Assembly: GCF_000264905.1 (NCBI RefSeq)
Contig: NW_006763138.1
Span: 1,505,216-1,569,215, forward strand
DNA length: 64,000 nucleotides
Source: Stereum hirsutum FP-91666 SS1
Taxonomy: Eukaryota; Basidiomycota; Agaricomycetes; Russulales; Stereaceae
Reading direction: 5' to 3'
A model generated the notes under the pieces. The model made no database searches. It saw only the letters and a program-made list of their open reading frames with translations, and had not been told where the DNA came from. A program made the position numbers and the translations under genes. Shown here one piece after another: positions 1 through 11,575 of the stretch. Every line of letters begins with the position of its first letter. The stretch's first letter is position 1.

Positions 1-2235
1 TTCGGGTGGGTACGTTCGAGCTGTTCGAGGCTGATATTCCAAGTGGTGTATACGGTCTTTTCGTAATCTTCGGGCTTGTGGATGAATTCCTGGTAGTCCT
101 CCAATATTTCACGGCGATTGGAGATGAGCATGGCCAAGTATTGCTCGAGCGTACATGTCTTGTTGACCTGAAGATAAGCAGCGGCCTGAATAATCCCGAG
201 AGCGAGGAAATCAAGCTCCTGTTTTCATTGTAAGACACGCCATGGGATGCATCAGACATGGCAATGTATTTACCTCCACAATCTGCGTGATGAGGCTATC
301 TGTCGTGGCTTCCTGATCCGAAATGCGTGAACGCCGCATAAACAAAGCTTTCGCATCGTCCTTCGGCATTCGCGAGACCTCTAGGGACTTCTCATAGACA
401 TCAAGCTGTCTATTGCGGGTAGTGATGATTATATTTCCGTGCGAGCATGAAGGAAGGAATGGCTGTAGATTTAGATCTGTGTCGTCGGCATTGTCCAGGA
501 TGAGAAGCCAACGATCCCGAGTACGAACAAGCCAGCTGATGGTGTCCTTCGCATTTTCTCCAATTTTTTTGTCCATGGATATGTTTGCAAGATCGACTTC
601 AAGGGTCGCTGCGGAGCTGGCGTCTACATATAGGACTTCTGAGAATCTGAAGGATGATTTGAAAAGGGGGAACTTAGAATTTTTGCAAAAGCATGAAGAG
701 ACCAAACGGGAATACCTGGGAGGATGCTCCTCCGTCTGCACTTGTGAGTCCGCTACGAACCGTCTCATGATCTCGCTCTTCCCGCTGCCACCCAGGCCAT
801 GCAGTATAAACATAAGCTGTTCGTTCATCGAGTCGGAGGAGAAATGTTTGTCCATGATCGCTAGGATATCTGCTCTCCCGGTGAATGCATGCGACGGTGC
901 TGGGCAACGTTTCCGCTCAACCGCTTTGCACTGTTTCTCTGCGGCAGAAACAGTTCCGACTAATAGCATGATTGGTGGTTAGTATTCTGATTTGCATTAA
1001 CACAAATTATCGGACACCTCACTCGCTTCCGAAACACTCAAGGCCATTTTCTGCTCCACCAAGACCTTCACCGATCCTTCTAGCTTCTGCCTCACATCCT
1101 CACTTTCCATGTATTTCTCCGCGTGCGACATCACATCATCCAACTTGTTCCACTCATCCAGCGTAACATCCTGCATCCCTTCGTCCACATTGAATCGGAA
1201 GTATACATCCGGACGTGACTGGAAGCGGAACTGTATTGTCTGGTGTGCATTCTCGGTATCTGTCGCGATTCCGGCTAGTGCTTTTGCAACTTGGACCGGG
1301 ATCATGTTTCTGATAAAATCAGGTCTCTCGAGCTGGATAACCGGAAGTTTGCCCGTGCCGATACTGATGATGCATGCAATGCTCCGACCGGGAAAGATCA
1401 GTTTTGCTTCTTTGAGGACGACATCGCAGGGGTTATTCTGTGCTAGACCACCGTCGATGTACTCCCTGTTGACATCCTGGATCTTGATGATGGCGCGTTT
1501 GAAGAAGGTTGGAGCTGCGGTGGTGGCACGAGCGGCCTCGACGATCGTGCAGTCGATGGCGAGTTTGCCGGGGGCTTGGTATGAACGGATGAGGGAGGGT
1601 ATGCGTCCGCTCATATTTTTGACTGGGACCGCGCAGACGAACCTACAGACAATATCGTGAACAACATACGGACATGAGATTCAAGCTTAGAGCGTACGTG
1701 CGACAAATTTCATCCCCGGTACGCGAGTCCAGGATCCCATAGCTAGTATCCCCGGCGCGTTCTTCAACGATCTCCTTCACCGCGGCCTCCAATCTTGTCG
1801 CACTGTACTTGCCATCCCCAAATAATTTCTTGTGCGAGAATATGTCCTTCGACAACTTTGCATACGCCTTTATAGCGTCTTGTATGGGCATGCGAAGGCG
1901 TCCAAGCATCAGAGCATTGAGGCTGCACATGAAGCACGAAGATGAACTTTCTAAGCATCTGGAGAGTGACCGTCATAGGGTAAGAGAGACGCACCCTCCG
2001 GTACTCGCACCACCAATGAGATCGAAGAATTCACAAGGGAGAGGCACGTCGGGGAGTTTCATTTTGTCTTGAATGGAGAGCATGATACTCTGTAGGATGA
2101 GTAGCGCAGACAAGCCGCGTATACCCCCTCCATCTGTTTTTACGAAGGAATCAGTGCTGCGGTGCAGAACGGAGAACTACGCGAGAACGTACCCAGTGAG
2201 AGAAGCCTCAGACCTCTCTCTTCTGGTTTATCCAT
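1..2235 (-). CDS. NLR-like protein, patatin + NB-ARC (5' part; runs off the left edge)
   Basis: N-terminal part of a patatin/NB-ARC NLR-like protein. Exons read on the minus strand: 2235-2193, 2133-1995, 1922-1698, 1642-1023, 959-716, 646-274 and 218-1. The first six match the complete paralogue at 24,881-31,642 in length and phase. The patatin domain has the oxyanion loop DGGGIRG (residues 15-21), the nucleophile motif GASTG with Ser58, and the Asp of YIDGG (about residue 199), so it could be an active lipid acyl hydrolase. The NB-ARC part has the P-loop GLGGSGKS and Walker B LLILDNADD. The frame stays open at base 1, so the gene continues outside the window. In fungi such proteins (for example Neurospora PLP-1) trigger cell death in non-self recognition; that role here is inference. 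Confidence 0.88.
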
Positions 2236-2720
2236 GGCTTGCAATGACTTGTGGGTAAGGAAAGGGATAGCAGGGTGGGACTAGCTGCGGTAGTGTCAGA
2301 GAATGTGGATGAAGGGCAAGGTCCTCGAGGTGCTCAACGTCGTGCGGTTTATATGGTACAGCCTGGGAGACAGCGCTTGCCTGTCTAAACTTAGAAGGAT
2401 GATGCCAAGCAAGTACCTTTAATAGAGACAAAGGCAGCAACATAAAACACAATTTGACAAAGGATACTTCTGGCTGTGAAGCGGTGTATAAGACACATGC
2501 GATGAGAGTGTAAAAGGTATTATAACAATTATTGGGACTTTTTCACGGATTGGGTGGCGAACGACTGGGTGAGCTAATTGTGGAAAGTGAACCGCCCCCA
2601 TCAGTAATCAGAACGAAAACAGTCAACCTGCACCACATGACGGAATAGCGGGACACGATAAGGAATGATAACGCGCACACGCCCGTCCCCCTACAGGTTT
2701 GACTGCCACGCCAGCATCAG
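2236..2720 (-). promoter_or_regulatory. 5' flank of the left NLR gene, duplicated with the gene
   Basis: This flank resembles the flank of the second NLR gene (31,643-32,170). Shared blocks include one around 2320-2400 (compare 31,715-31,800) and one around 2660-2720 containing ATGATAACGCG (compare 32,105-32,160). The duplication therefore carried about 0.5 kb of upstream sequence. I see no clear TATA box. Confidence 0.5.
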
Positions 2721-5474
2721 CCCACTACGACCTCACGACTGTCAAACACAAGTGGCTTCCGCACCGCTCCAACCTCAAGCTTCGACACGACCCGTCGCCC
2801 CACCCATCGTCAAACCAAAACCCGCCACCAGCTCCTTCAAGTGGGTTTCTAGGCCTTAGAACCAGCGTAACTCAGTAGCACCATATTCGATGTTTTTCGG
2901 CAATTATCTGGGTCGTCTGGGTCCCTTGACCAGGCCTGCGGCAGCGTCTAATACAGGTCGATGCGTACGTTATAGAGCTGCCACTCGTGGTGATCCGGCA
3001 TATCAGAAGACCGAAATAGGATATAGGCCTAGAAACCTCCGATATGGGACACTTCAGATTGAGCCATCGCTCGCTGTGAGGTTCTGTAGCGGCGAGAAAA
3101 ACGAGCGGGGACAATACTTCTGAAGACAATAGAGAGTGAGCCAGCGAAGTATGCCATTAGAAGATTGGGGTTACAAGCCTTGCAGGCCGTGGCTCTGAAT
3201 TAAAGTGTCACTATACGCGCACTTCGTTCGACTGTTTCGTCTCGAGCTCCTCTGCACGCCCCAAGCCACTACTACCTGCCGCCTATGACAGACGACAAGC
3301 AGTCGGAGGGTCAAGTTGTGGTGGGACTCGAGCAGGCCTGAGGGATATGACGATGAGCCCCATAGATCGATAACGAAGACCAGATGACCCCCTCGACACC
3401 GTTTACGACTTCGACGATGTGCCTGCGCTCGCCACCGATTTTCAACTCCATACTCCCAGTGTTTCCAAAAAAACGCTTAGCTTCCAGTAGGCCCAGATCT
3501 TCGATCTCGGTACGAAATAAGGTCATACCTTCCACTCCGCCGGCTTGTAGGTCTCGTAATCGTTACTGCAGCGGCAATATTGAGCGGCAGTTCATCGATG
3601 CATGACTGGGAATACCACAGGGACGCGATTGGTGGTACATTGAATAACGATTTGGCGAGCATTTCGGTGGGTAGGTGGCGTGAGGTCGATGAGAGGATGG
3701 TACCAATGACGGATGGAGCGGCGTGGGACAGCCATGGTGGTTAGAGACGTCCAGGCCAAAGAACGGGACTACCTAAGCAGGTCGAAGCATAGCCGATCGT
3801 AGGTACGTTCATCGTACTCGCTACGAAGTTGACTGCGACGCGAGCTTATTGTGGCACAAAAAGTGGAGGGAGAATGAGAACGCACCCGCCGAGCGCACAG
3901 AAAATCTAATCCTTCTCTACCATGCTTATCTTTGTCTCGTCCTCGCCAGCATCTACTGGTGTTTCCATTCTACTTTGGCATTCGGTGACAGGGGTAATCC
4001 GTCCTTGGTCTCTACGGATCCGGATCGAGGTCACGCTTGGACGAGGTGCGATCGGATTATCGTAGAGAGTGCGAGACGGTGATGGTGAGTGGCGCGCACG
4101 GATGGAGTCGGGACGCGCTGGGAAGAAGAAAAGCAGGTGATCAGAAAGTCGAAGAACGCAATAAACACGAAGACTGAACGGGTCTCAGAGAGGAAGGGGG
4201 GGGGGGGGGGGAAGCAAAGGGATCAAAAAGACAAAGGCATAACTGGACTTGCACATTTAACATGCCCATATGTGAGAGTGGCGCGCTATAAATTGCGACG
4301 ACAACGAGGCAAAATTCTGTCATGAATCGGTTGCGTAGACACCCAGAACGGTGCAGAGAGATTCAGTGAGTCAGAGGCGAGGTGTGTGTATCTGGACTAG
4401 ACGTATTTGCGTGAATGACCAGGATACACCACACTCGACTGCCTACGGTGAGGAGAACAAATGCATCCAAGATGAATCGCCAAGATGCTGAGAGCTTATT
4501 TGGAAAAGAAGTCGTCCGTGAAGTTTGTAGAAAGCAGATGACCGAGTTCAGAGCGCGATGATGCACCCTAGCACGCAGACTAGTGAGAGAAGGTTCAATG
4601 TGACGGCGACGCGGTGAAGAAAGAGACAGAACGAATTATCCATGGATGAGAAAATTATTGTCCGAAGTAATATCAAGAAGGAATAAACGCACCGGCATCG
4701 ACTACATTTCTGCACCCTCTCCCTTCGTCTCATTTTACCACTCTTCAGCATCGGTCGTAGAAACCGCTCCTTGCGTCCATATTCCACCTCGACATCACCG
4801 AACCACCAACAAACAAAGCGTTACATTGACCAAACCATACTCCTAATGTCCTTTGCTCAAATCAACGGGTCGGATGCTGTGTCGCTGCAAGTATGATACG
4901 CAGCGGGACGGAGCCTCGTGGTTCAGGAATTGCGGAGGTAATTGTGATCAATACTGGGCAAGATACATACAGGTCTGATTGATGAAGGATCGAGAGACAT
5001 GGCGGAAGATTCTCGCAAGCGGTAAGTGTGGGTGTGGTTATCCAGAATCGGGGAGTATTGTAGTGATTCAGAGACTCGAATGCGCTCTCTAGGAACTAAA
5101 TCTGAGCAGGAACTAGTAGTGTGCGGTCTTGAGAACTGGATCGTATAAGATGAGGTCGGTCGAAAATGGTTGTCTAAGTGGGTTGCGTGAAGCCAGTGCG
5201 AAGCGACAAACGCTCGATCCTCGCGTCATCGTCCACCGACGACGCGTTCACAAAAGTCGAACTTCCGTACGTGTAGATCCTTCTCCAATACAACCACGAT
5301 GGGCTCGTCGAACGCGCAGTCGTTCTGCCTACTCTACATCTTCTCCCTCAGCGTCGACCCTCCAGAGAGCCTATCCATGCAAGCACGCACCAACACTCAT
5401 CATCTCAACATCCTTCTAAAGATCAACGTTGGACGCCATACGCTCCACCCTCGAGACCTGCGATCCGTACCCAC
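2721..5474. other. Stretch without a convincing gene
   Basis: No ORF here shows a recognisable domain or a consistent exon series. On the minus strand, 3311-3740 has two overlapping open frames whose predicted peptide looks protein-like (for example FFGNTGSMELKIGG), which could be a gene fragment, but I cannot assign it. The rest looks like non-coding or decayed sequence. Confidence 0.4.
4196..4211 (+). repeat. Homopolymer run of 16 G
   Basis: An uninterrupted run of 16 G residues inside purine-rich sequence. It is likely length-variable and prone to sequencing error. Confidence 0.9.
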
Positions 5475-7906
5475 ACTACGACGAGCACGTCCCCTCCCAA
5501 TCGGCGGCCGCGGAGAGTGATGGGAACGAGAACGCGTAACCGCAGACGGAGTAGAGCTCGTATATGAGGGATACGCATGCGGGAAGTAAGCCGCCATGGA
5601 TTGGAAGCTATGATATAGGCATAGTAGAGAGGACGAATGAGGCTGTGAAGGGGCACAGCGGTTCGTTTCTTCTTCCTCATCGACTATACTGAGCCTTGCG
5701 CTGACTTGCATTGGACGGCGATGGGTAGCAGTACATGAATGTATACACCTTCGGCGGACGAGTCTGAAGGCGTTCAGCAGGGAGAACTACCCTGCGCATG
5801 CTGACGTGCGTGTCGAGTCGTAACCTTCATGTGCATCCTCGTCTCTTCCTCACGGTATTGGTTTTTGGTCCTTTGCCAGCCTCCCCTCACCCTTTACCTT
5901 TTGTTCGTATCTTTTCGTCGTTTCTCAACTAACGTCTCCTCTCCATCTCTCTCTTCTCCACGTATCCAGTGTGGTCCATAACCGAACTCTCGGACACAGT
6001 AGAACGGCCACCAGACAACCCTCTTCGGTGAGACCTTCGAAGGTGTTCAGGGCGTACTCCACAAAACGACGAGCTCGCGACAGCACGGGCTCAGGTAAGC
6101 TCTTTCTGTGCCTGTACTATCATATATGTACATCCTACTAATTTATTTGGTGCTGCTGCCGCCCGAAGATCGGTGTGCCGTTCATCATAAGCATCGCGAG
6201 CACGAGACCGCCGGAGGAGGTCACTGAGGCGAGGTGTGTTTCGCGTTCAGTTCAGTTTATGTCCCTCATCCTTTCCGTACTTCTTCGAGTTCTGGCCACC
6301 CATACACTTCTGGTTTCGCATTACACTACTATCGCCACATTTTTGTACATTTCCACTGTCCTGTATCTCCACACTCACCATCCTACTTTCTCCACGTCGC
6401 GTTATACCTCCTAAAATCGCCAATTGCTACGTCATACATTCATCCGTTCGTAACTGAACACGACCCTCTACTCTCTTCAAATTCTAAATTACATCGTCCA
6501 GTCCTGCCTTGCATCGCCACGCAATCTTACGCTAATGTCTGTTCCTATCTTTTTTAGACCTGTGAACTATGAGCCATAAATTACACACCCCACTCCGACG
6601 AAATAACACGCTCGCTGCTCTCTCCGGCCAAGAAGACGAAATTGTCGCGCTCGATACTATGCTACTGGGGCTGGAGACTTCGCAATCTCGATGCGGCGTA
6701 TCTGCCCTTCGCGCATGGGGTCACCCAGGTTCGTGTTACCAGCCCACCAGCATCTTGGCCTGCGCTCCATCTGAGTTGAAAAGACTGAGCTGACAGTTAT
6801 TTTTGGTTACATCGATGGTGGCGAAGGGCGGCACGGCGTTCGTGGGATGGTGTGCGTGTATACTTATAGGTCGAGACGTCGGACCCTGTGTTCCTGAAGA
6901 TGGGGCTGGAGGCGAGGACGGGAGAGGGTACGCCCATTACGTTCTTATTCGATCCGGATGCGTTCATTAGGAAATGGACGGAGGGTACGTTTCTTCCCTT
7001 CGCTTATCCTCTGTTCTTCATCTTTGCAGACTACTTACCGCCCCCAATCCCCGCATCTCCACTTCTCAGCATTTTCTTTACAAAGAAAACCTGCCACTCA
7101 TCGCCCGTATACTAACCCATCGTAAACAACACAGGCTACTCCGCCACGATCGACTCGGAATGCGTGAAATTCGGCATGACCTGGCTCGCGGAGGGGAACT
7201 CGGGGATTCCAAGATGCCCAAGCTTCTGCGCCATAATGAGGAGGGCCCGACCGTGTTGAAGGGGATACAGAGCGTGGAGGACGCCTTGGATGAATGGGAT
7301 TGTGGTTAGTTATCACGGTGCGTTTGATGAGTTTTTTTGTTTGTCTCGGTTTCGATTTTCTTTGCACCTTGGATGAGATTATGTTGCGAGGTTCCGGGTC
7401 GTATGCATAAGAGATTTACTAACATACGCTTTCTTTTATCTTTGCCTTCCTCGAACGTCGCAATACGTGTCGCTCCGGCCTTCAAATACCACCTATCGAC
7501 CATCAATACCCCACTTGCGACTTCCGGCTTTCAACTGAAAGGCAGAACACAAGTCGATGGCTCGATTCCCTCCTTCCTCACCCTCGAAGAGATCGCGGCG
7601 AATAAGGAGGTTCGTCAGGCGCAGGAACGTGGCAAGTTCGTCGTGTTGTTCGACAGTGGGATCCGGACGGGTTCGGACGTGTTGAAGGCGATCGGGATGG
7701 GGGTACAAGGGGTCTTGTGTACGCATCTCTTTCTCTCGAAACAATTCCGTGCTCTCACTTATTTCCTACTTTTTTTTCGCTGTGTGTCGTCGCTCGACGA
7801 CCTGGACGTATCTTCGCATTTTTTGGTTGATGTAGCGCTCTCTGTCACTGTGTGTAGTCGTTTGAAGGAGATATGGGCAAGGAAGATGGAAGCGGGGTTG
7901 CTTTGA
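5475..7906 (+). pseudogene. Decayed FMN-dependent 2-hydroxyacid dehydrogenase (lactate monooxygenase-like), copy 1
   Basis: Remnant of the FMN-dependent alpha-hydroxyacid oxidase/dehydrogenase family. Recognisable pieces in order are an N-terminal piece near 5500-5600 with several stops, KIGVPFIISIASTRPPEEV at about 6170-6230, TLDTMLLG-like sequence near 6650, SDPVFLKMGLEARTGEG near 6880-6930, TWLAEGNSG near 7180, and a long block starting QVDGSIPSFLTLEEIAANKE at about 7550-7720. The tail ends KEIWARKMEAGLL and stops at 7906. It is broken by stops, frame changes and a deletion that damages the active-site segment: the usual SNHGGRQ reads SYHG. The FMN-binding block RPFMYG near the C-terminus is not found. 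It is a tandem relative of the copy at 11,576-14,083 and is the more eroded of the two. Confidence 0.85.
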
Positions 7907-8462
7907 GCCACATGTCGTTGCGTTGTGTCGAGAGGTTGAGAGTAGTAAATGGAAGTACGAAAAGGGGATAGCTTTGTTTTGAAGCATGCGGGACGGATTT
8001 CGAAGTGAGGTGATTTTGTGCGTATGCCTGTGCGCTAGTCCAACTGTCAACGTTCAAACGTTCATGCCTTATTCTCACCAACACAGACGTCCAGTTAGTA
8101 ATAGATGTCAATGGACCGCTGCTCATAGGCTCATGACGCTCGGGTTCACTCTCGTTCTGGTGCTCTCGCTTCTCTTGTCATGGGTTTGCGCAGGCTTGCG
8201 CCGCTCGGCTTGTCGGTTATTCTTGTGGGCCCTTGGACCTAGTTATCAATACTTCAGTGGTCATGGTACTGTCGGTGTGGAGTGTATACAGGCCCTGTGT
8301 TTATTCGAGTGCACGAAGAGTATCTATATACTCTGGGACTCACGGATTCACAGACATCCTTCGATTCTTCCCCTCCCCAGTCTTGACTCGAATTCCACTG
8401 AGCGCTTAAGTGCTTATCTCAACCATACCCTCACCCGCCCTCATCACCAGAACGTGCAGGGG
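7907..8462. other. Downstream flank of dehydrogenase copy 1
   Basis: Bases about 7979-8055 match the sequence after copy 2 (about 14,143-14,220), including the shared end TAGYCCAACTGTCAA. The dehydrogenase duplication therefore included about 150 bp of 3' flank. No gene is seen in the remainder. Confidence 0.55.
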
Positions 8463-8465
8463 CAT

Positions 8466-8503
8466 TACAATGTGAAGCCAGAAGTCCCGTCCATCACATT
8501 GTA
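8466..8503. repeat. Short inverted repeat at the left edge of the insert
   Basis: TACAATGTGA (8466-8475) pairs perfectly with TCACATTGTA (8494-8503) across an 18-nt loop. The motif is the same one found at the right edge of the insert. Confidence 0.75.
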
Positions 8504-10657
8504 CTTCCAGCGGAGTCCCTCCGTTGTTACCTGGCAGTGCTTCCTTGCTTCTTCTGCTTACTCAGCCAGGGAAGCCGTTGGACCTGTCTGATGATCTTGG
8601 TTTCTCCTAATCTGGACGCTTGCCCATCATTTATTATTAATGGGCTTGCCTTTTCGGCTTTTCTTGCCCTAGACTTGGGTTTCCTGTTCGGCCTTGGCCT
8701 ATAGTATGGCACTAGCCCTTGTAGCTCAGCCCTACCCTCCCTCCTCCCTCAGCATATTATCAGTTCTGACCTGACTATGTATATAGTACATGTATCTACA
8801 GTATAAATCTACTAAATAGAATTTTATTAGACCCTAATCTATAGCCTGTACTAATTTATCTCGATTTTTTCGTATTTTGTGGCCCTGGTGTGGCCCTACT
8901 TTCCCCCAGGTCCTGCACTTGTTTTGCAGCTGGACCATCTCAGATATGAGCTGTTGAGCTTCATATACCTATACCTTACTCATACAACCTCTGATCACAC
9001 CAGGAAAACTACAGAAAAGGGTAGAACTCGAATATATTTCGCATTTTTACTCTAATTACAAAATACAGGCTCTAGAAAACTCTACAGTACAGGAATAGGG
9101 ACAGAGAGGGATCTTTCATGTAGATAGATAGGCTAGGGAAGTATACAGATAGAAAAGAGAGCAGGATCAAAGGTTCCTGCTACTTTAGAGGGGTAGGAGG
9201 AGGTGGGAAGGGGTAGGAGGAGAAGGTGGCCATAGGAAAGGAATGAATGGATAAATAAGCGAAATCTCACCATGGCCAAACTCATATAGGTCCATAGATA
9301 CTTTCCAAACACAAAAAACCCGAGCCAGAGGGCTAGGAAGAGCTGGGCTGAGTGTTGGGCTTGGGAGGCTGGCAGGGCAGTAGGCTATTGTGAGTGAACC
9401 AGTGGAGGGAGAGGGATGAGGACAGCTGGATAGTATAGAGGGAGTCTGGGAATGATGGCACAAAAGTTGTTTGGGTTAGTGGAAGGGCTGGATGGATGGG
9501 GAGGAGGTGAGGGAGGGTAGGGGTGATGTGGCACCAACATGGACCTGTAACACAACTTCTGGGGCTTTCAGAAGTGAAATTAAAGCTAGAAACATTAGTA
9601 CTCACCTATCAGGTCCTTTCCAATCCATCAGAGAACTCTGCATCATCTCCAGAAAAGAGAAAAAAGCGAAATTGGAAGAGGGTAGGATGGGCCACATGCC
9701 ATTTTGCTGCCCAGGGCCAACCCATGGTCCAAATTGAACCAAACTTTCTAGAAATGAAGTATATGGATAGGAATGAGATGTTAGATATGAATTGGGATGG
9801 TAGAGAGAGGGGGAGAGGTGGAGGAGAGGGAGGAGGTAGTCATGTTGGTTTTCAGGCACACAAGCTTACCTGAACATTCTAGCCAATTCTGAGGCTCTAA
9901 AGAGCTCAGAAACTTGAAATATACTTGAATTAGATGCTTGAGGATGATATTGAAGTGTTGAGAGAGAAAGAGAGAGGAGGGGAGGGAAGGAGAATCAAGG
10001 ATGCTGGGCTGAAGACCACAGCTACACCTCAATAGCCAGTCCAGGACCTTGAGAGCCCCAATTCCCTAATTTCCTGGAGTGCACAGTCACAAGCCCAAGG
10101 CGAGGTGCTATTAGACCGGCTCTCAGTACTCTCAAAGGGAAAAGGAGTGAAGGTGAGGACATGGTGGCTGAGAAGAAGGAGAAGCCGAAGAAGTGCAGAC
10201 GAGTTCAAGCCACTAAACACTTTCAAACTCAGGTTTACAGTGCACTTCACAGTTCAAACCTTCTGAGTATTCCTCTTACCTCAAAACTTTTGTACACTTT
10301 CTGGGGCTGATGTTCTAATTATATTTACAGTTTTTCAGATATTTTATTGCTGCTCAATGTATTTAAATTGACTCAACATCAGGGCGATTGTGGCCCAGCT
10401 GTGGCATCCAGGACGCTCAAACTACCAAAAAAGGAAGGTGTTTTCGGCATTTTCCGCGATTTTCTCGCAATCAGTGGCTGGAAGTAGCTGTGGCACAAGA
10501 GTACTGGGTGTTGTGCAGCTTCATTCTCTTTGGATTCTCTCTCATTTTTTATTATCATAGATACTTATATACAAACTGTATATACTAGTATCATGAACAT
10601 GCTCAAAACCATATTATTATCTACCTCAAACCTTGTTTTTAGGATAGGGCAGCATTT

Positions 10658-11360
10658 GGGCCACATCAGTATACCCCTTAAATGTAGATATCCCTGCTCT
10701 GATACTGTTCTATATCTGCCCTGGTCTTGTCTTCCTATAGCTATGTTTTACATACTTCAATTATAACATCTGTATACCTGGGATATGATATATTTTAAGG
10801 GGAGAAACTGAAGTGCTACTGGTGCCACACCCCCAAAAAACGCTTTTTTGGCCATTTCTTTACAAGAACAGAACCAATACAGGTCTTCAAGGATGCAATA
10901 AAGACTAATTTAGAATACTAGAAGTATATATGATGATATTTATTGATGTACAAAATGTTCAGGAGTAGAAAAGGTCTGGGCCACACCTGGGCCACACAAA
11001 AGCGAAATTTGTTCAGAGCTTCTGAGGGGCAGTCTATATAGCAATAGTTATAAACACATACCTATGTCATATTAGTATACTAGAACAGACATAATACAAA
11101 GTATTTAAGTACAAGAGCATGAGCAAGAGCAGGAGCATGGTACAAGATTTGGGCCACATTTGTGCCACACAAAAGACCCAAATTTTCGAAATGTAGGTAG
11201 GGCTTTTGTGGAGTAATACATTCAAATGGTGTTCTATGTAGGCTTATATAGCTCATTAGGATCAAGTAGTATGTTCAGAGTGAAGTATAACAGGAAGGAA
11301 GCAGGGCAGGGGCAGGGGCAGGGGGCAGGGAGAATTCTAGCAGTAGCCAGTGCCACATCC
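10658..11360 (+). repeat. Recurrent GGGCCACA motif, spaced about 155-200 bp
   Basis: Occurrences start near 10,658, 10,822, 10,978, 11,151 and 11,350. Two are extended and doubled: 10,978-11,004 and 11,151-11,175 share the form GGGCCACAYYTGKGCCACAC followed by AAAAG. Reverse-orientation versions occur near 10,391 and 8881. This looks like a diverged subterminal or satellite-like repeat of the element. Confidence 0.55.
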
Positions 11361-11465
11361 CAATGAGGGTAAGACCCTAAAATAGGGCAAGGGAATCAAG
11401 GTCGTATCAATAATTAATAAAGCAGTGATCTAAAAGTGGACGGTATGCAATAGAAGCATGGAAGC

Positions 11466-11569
11466 CACATTATAATGTGACTCCATGAAAACAGTGCACA
11501 AGAAGCAGCTAGGAGTTCGGGCTCACATTACAATGTCAGTGAACGGAGCTCTTCGCTCACATTGTAATG
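11466..11569. repeat. Cluster of CACATTRYAATGTG palindromic motifs at the right edge of the insert
   Basis: There is a perfect 14-bp palindrome CACATTATAATGTG at 11,466-11,479, then CACATTACAATGT at 11,524-11,536, then CACATTGTAATG at 11,558-11,569. The spacing is 58 and then 34 bp. They may be terminal or subterminal transposase sites, or a protein-binding cluster. Confidence 0.65.
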
Positions 11570-11575
11570 TTTCTA

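Larger units (their letters stand above)
8463..11569. mobile_element. 3.1-kb AT-rich insert between the two dehydrogenase copies; probable transposon relic
   Basis: This block differs from its surroundings in base composition: AT-rich tracts, G/A-rich low-complexity runs near 9190-9990, and few open frames. A 13-bp inverted pair lies at its edges: CATTACAATGTGA (8463-8475) and its complement TCACATTGTAATG (11,557-11,569). The right edge coincides with the point where homology to dehydrogenase copy 2 begins (about 11,575), as expected if the insert replaced or split that gene's first exon. I find no transposase, reverse transcriptase or clear target-site duplication, so the class is unknown. 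The longest frames (for example 9523-9873 plus) match nothing I know. Confidence 0.5.

Noticed and set aside
9492..9873. Overlapping plus-strand frames in the AT-rich insert as a transposon gag or nucleic-acid-binding protein
   Set aside because: Only basic low-complexity residues and no zinc knuckle, protease or polymerase motif. The composition alone explains the open frames.
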